A stretch of DNA of 6,327 bases from an uncultured Verrucomicrobiota bacterium (lineage in GTDB: Bacteria > Verrucomicrobiota > Kiritimatiellia > RFP12 > UBA3636). How positions within the stretch are numbered: position 1 is the first letter of the stretch; each line of letters begins with the position of its first letter. The stretch is from contig CAMOEO010000181.1 of assembly GCA_946612175.1 (NCBI GenBank), positions 1 to 6,327 on the forward strand. The letters are read 5' to 3'. Positions 5,378-6,327 of the stretch are shown piece after piece. The position numbers and the translations under genes are program-made. The notes beneath the pieces were generated by a model. It was not told where the DNA came from. It was given only the letters and a program-made list of their open reading frames with translations, and searched no databases.

Positions 5378-5908
5378 ATGACACCCATCCTCGCCAGTCT
5401 TTCAAGCGTCATCCCTGGATCCTACCACTACAATCCGATGGCGGGCTTCCTGTTTTTGCCGCTGTTTGCCGTGGGTCTTCTGGTCCTCTTCGTCGAAGTG
5501 TTCGTTCGTTCGAAGGAGCCCCGCCCGACGATGTCGTGCCAGAAGACTTGCCGTTTCGCAATGTGCCTTTTCGCCGCGCTCGGATTCCTCCACGCCTTCG
5601 GTTTCATCGCGTTCGCGTTCCGGGCCAAGAATCTCAACGGCGGATGGCCCCGGGTCTTCCAGTTCTACGACCGGATGCAACCTTGGACGGCCGTATTCGA
5701 ACGGAGCGAAGGCATACTCTGCCTCGCGGGCATCGCCGCCGGAATCCTCGCGCTCGCGGCGGCCGTCCCGGTCTTCGCGAACTGGCGGCGCAGGGCCGCC
5801 CTCTCTCTCTTCCGCGTCTCGGCGACCCTTTCGGCGTCCGCATTCCTCACCCTGTACCTCCCCCTGCTCCTCCTTCCCACGGCCGCCGTCGAATGGTGGT
5901 TTGACTGA
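5378..5908 (+). CDS. Unrecognised small membrane protein, four helices
   Basis: The 176-residue product is not recognised. Four hydrophobic segments are visible at about 21-43, 60-81, 112-134 and 144-170, with polar stretches between them (RSKEPRPTMSCQKTCR at 44-59; the loop around 82-110 rich in aromatic and charged residues; WRRRA at 136-140). By the positive-inside rule both charged loops 44-59 and 136-140 would be cytoplasmic, which puts both termini outside; this is a rough reading. The ATG at 5378 follows CACAACCCCAAAGCC with no Shine-Dalgarno sequence, as for the other genes here. The promoter cassette at 5187-5258 and the heptamer leader repeat precede it. Hypothetical status rests on reading-frame integrity, coherent hydrophobic pattern and a well-placed promoter. 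Confidence 0.7.
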   Translation: MTPILASLSSVIPGSYHYNPMAGFLFLPLFAVGLLVLFVEVFVRSKEPRPTMSCQKTCRFAMCLFAALGFLHAFGFIAFAFRAKNLNGGWPRVFQFYDRMQPWTAVFERSEGILCLAGIAAGILALAAAVPVFANWRRRAALSLFRVSATLSASAFLTLYLPLLLLPTAAVEWWFD

Positions 5909-5943
5909 CACGAGATAATGAACGCGAACCCCGCCCCCATCGA

Positions 5944-5995
5944 GCGGCGAAGCCGCGACACCCGGGCGTAGCCGGCGTGGCAGAAAGCCACGCCG
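5944..5995. repeat. Hairpin-rich repeat after the small membrane gene
   Basis: GCGGC-gaa-GCCGC (5944-5956) is followed by CGGCGTGGC (5973-5981) pairing with GCCACGCCG (5987-5995) across AGAAA. The second hairpin shares its outer stem CGTGGC/GCCACG with the 26-nt palindromes at 2394 and 3851 but has a different loop. It begins about 36 nt after the stop codon and may act in 3'-end formation. No T tract follows. Confidence 0.6.
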
Positions 5996-6022
5996 TGCAA
6001 GGCCGCCCAACCCTAGCCCCTG

Positions 6023-6065
6023 CCCGCCCCATTCAGCATTCATCATTCAGCATTGCGAAAAGCCC
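6023..6065 (+). repeat. 43-bp leader repeat with 7-bp units, copy b
   Basis: This is the second copy of the heptamer repeat at 5307-5349, with a single T/G difference (ATTCAGC in place of ATTCATC in the third unit). No convincing promoter is seen directly upstream of it. Confidence 0.85.
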
Positions 6066-6072
6066 CGCCACG

Positions 6073-6108
6073 CAACTTCACCCTTTCAACCCCTTCAACC
6101 CTTTAAAC
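6073..6108 (+). repeat. Tandem 9-bp array, second copy
   Basis: Units CAACTTCAC, CCTTTCAAC, CCCTTCAAC and CCTTTAAAC. From 6082 to 6108 the sequence equals the coding-strand array before gltB (673-647) at 26 of 27 positions. It lies 37 nt before the ATG of the small ORF at 6146. Confidence 0.8.
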
Positions 6109-6145
6109 CTAGCCGCCAGCGGCACAACAACGAACGGAGAGAACC

Positions 6146-6277
6146 ATGCGAAAATCATCCGCCCGCCCACGCCAGTTCCTCAATCGCAGAGGAGCCGGAT
6201 TTTCCAGATTGTGGGGAAGTGTGGGAATTGCGTTTTCGGGCCGCAGAGGGGTTGACTCGCCCGCGCCGTTCCGGTAG
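6146..6277 (+). CDS. Tiny ORF of doubtful status (43 residues), perhaps a gene-start remnant
   Basis: MRKSSARPRQFLNRRG opens this 43-residue frame. The ATG has the only good Shine-Dalgarno sequence in the window (GGAGAG at 6136-6141, 4 nt gap). From residue 17 on, however, the frame runs through promoter cassette copy 3 and stops at the TAG of its -10 hexamer, so the second half is a by-product of regulatory DNA. It may be the preserved start of a gene whose body was lost when the cassette arrived, a small leader ORF, or chance. Nothing recognisable is encoded. Confidence 0.2.
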   Translation: MRKSSARPRQFLNRRGAGFSRLWGSVGIAFSGRRGVDSPAPFR

Positions 6278-6280
6278 CAT
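6199..6280 (+). promoter_or_regulatory. Conserved promoter cassette, copy 3
   Basis: The block holds ATTTTCC (6199-6205), TGGGG (6212-6216) and TGGGA (6222-6226). TTGACT is at 6252-6257 and TAGCAT at 6275-6280 with a 17-bp spacer. The block-to--35 distance is 30 bp, as in copy 1, and the GTTCCGG before the -10 is also shared with copy 1. Transcription would begin near 6287, at the GTG of the next reading frame. Confidence 0.75.
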
Positions 6281-6287
6281 CCTCCCC

Positions 6288-6327
6288 GTGAACCGCTCCG
6301 CACCAGACGCTCCCCCCTGGCCGCTCG
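6288..6327 (+). CDS. Start of a gene running off the right edge, possibly leaderless
   Basis: GTG at 6288 opens a frame of 13 complete codons (MNRSAPDAPPWPL if GTG is read as Met) to the window end. The -10 hexamer of cassette copy 3 ends at 6280, so the GTG lies at or within 1-2 nt of the expected transcription start. This would make the message leaderless. Too little is visible to suggest a product, and the true start may be beyond the window. Confidence 0.35.
   Translation, partial: MNRSAPDAPPWPL

Noticed and set aside
5307..6108. CRISPR array
   Set aside because: The repeats are 7- or 9-bp tandem units or single pairs far apart; there are no regularly spaced repeats with unique spacers and no cas genes.
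1..6327. tRNA or rRNA genes
   Set aside because: No cloverleaf-like pattern or conserved rRNA segment was noticed on either strand; a covariance-model scan was not possible here.

Overview
The window is GC-rich bacterial DNA with little codon-independent AT content outside promoters and leaders. Most genes lack a recognisable Shine-Dalgarno sequence, and the intergenic space is packed with short dispersed repeats. That combination suggests an uncultured member of the PVC group (Verrucomicrobiota / Kiritimatiellota / Lentisphaerota type). This assignment is inference: no rRNA or other marker gene is present.

Layout. The left third (1-2042, minus strand) is a glutamate synthase operon in the order gltD then gltB. 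gltD is complete. gltB has only its N-terminal glutaminase part before the window edge. A 36-bp tandem nonamer array fills the gap between them. A ~400-bp divergent intergenic region (2043-2440) holds the gltD leader, with tandem repeats and competing hairpins, a minus-strand sigma70-type promoter, and the first copy of a conserved promoter cassette reading right. The cassette drives an unrecognised 467-residue membrane protein (2441-3844). Two nearly identical 26-nt palindromes lie on either side of that gene. Next comes a Fic-domain AMP-transferase with an N-terminal helix-turn-helix (4042-5076). It has its own promoter, and three related 16-nt sites lie between promoter and start codon. Its C-terminal tail is encoded by a dispersed-looking repeat. 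A second cassette (5187-5258) precedes a small four-helix membrane protein (5378-5908). The right end (5909-6327) is a mosaic of repeats, a tiny ORF of doubtful status, and a third cassette at whose exit a gene seems to start with GTG at the predicted transcription start.

GltD and GltB work together: GltB releases ammonia from glutamine and makes glutamate from 2-oxoglutarate, using electrons that GltD takes from NADPH. The other genes show no obvious functional link to them or to each other.

The most notable signal is the promoter cassette, seen three times in 4 kb. It has a 32-nt block with two TGGGA direct repeats in 10-bp register, then a TTGACT -35 and a -10. The distance from block to -35 is 30, 20 and 30 bp, so it changes by one DNA turn. 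This looks like the binding site of a global regulator, possibly MraZ-like, spread through the genome as a unit.
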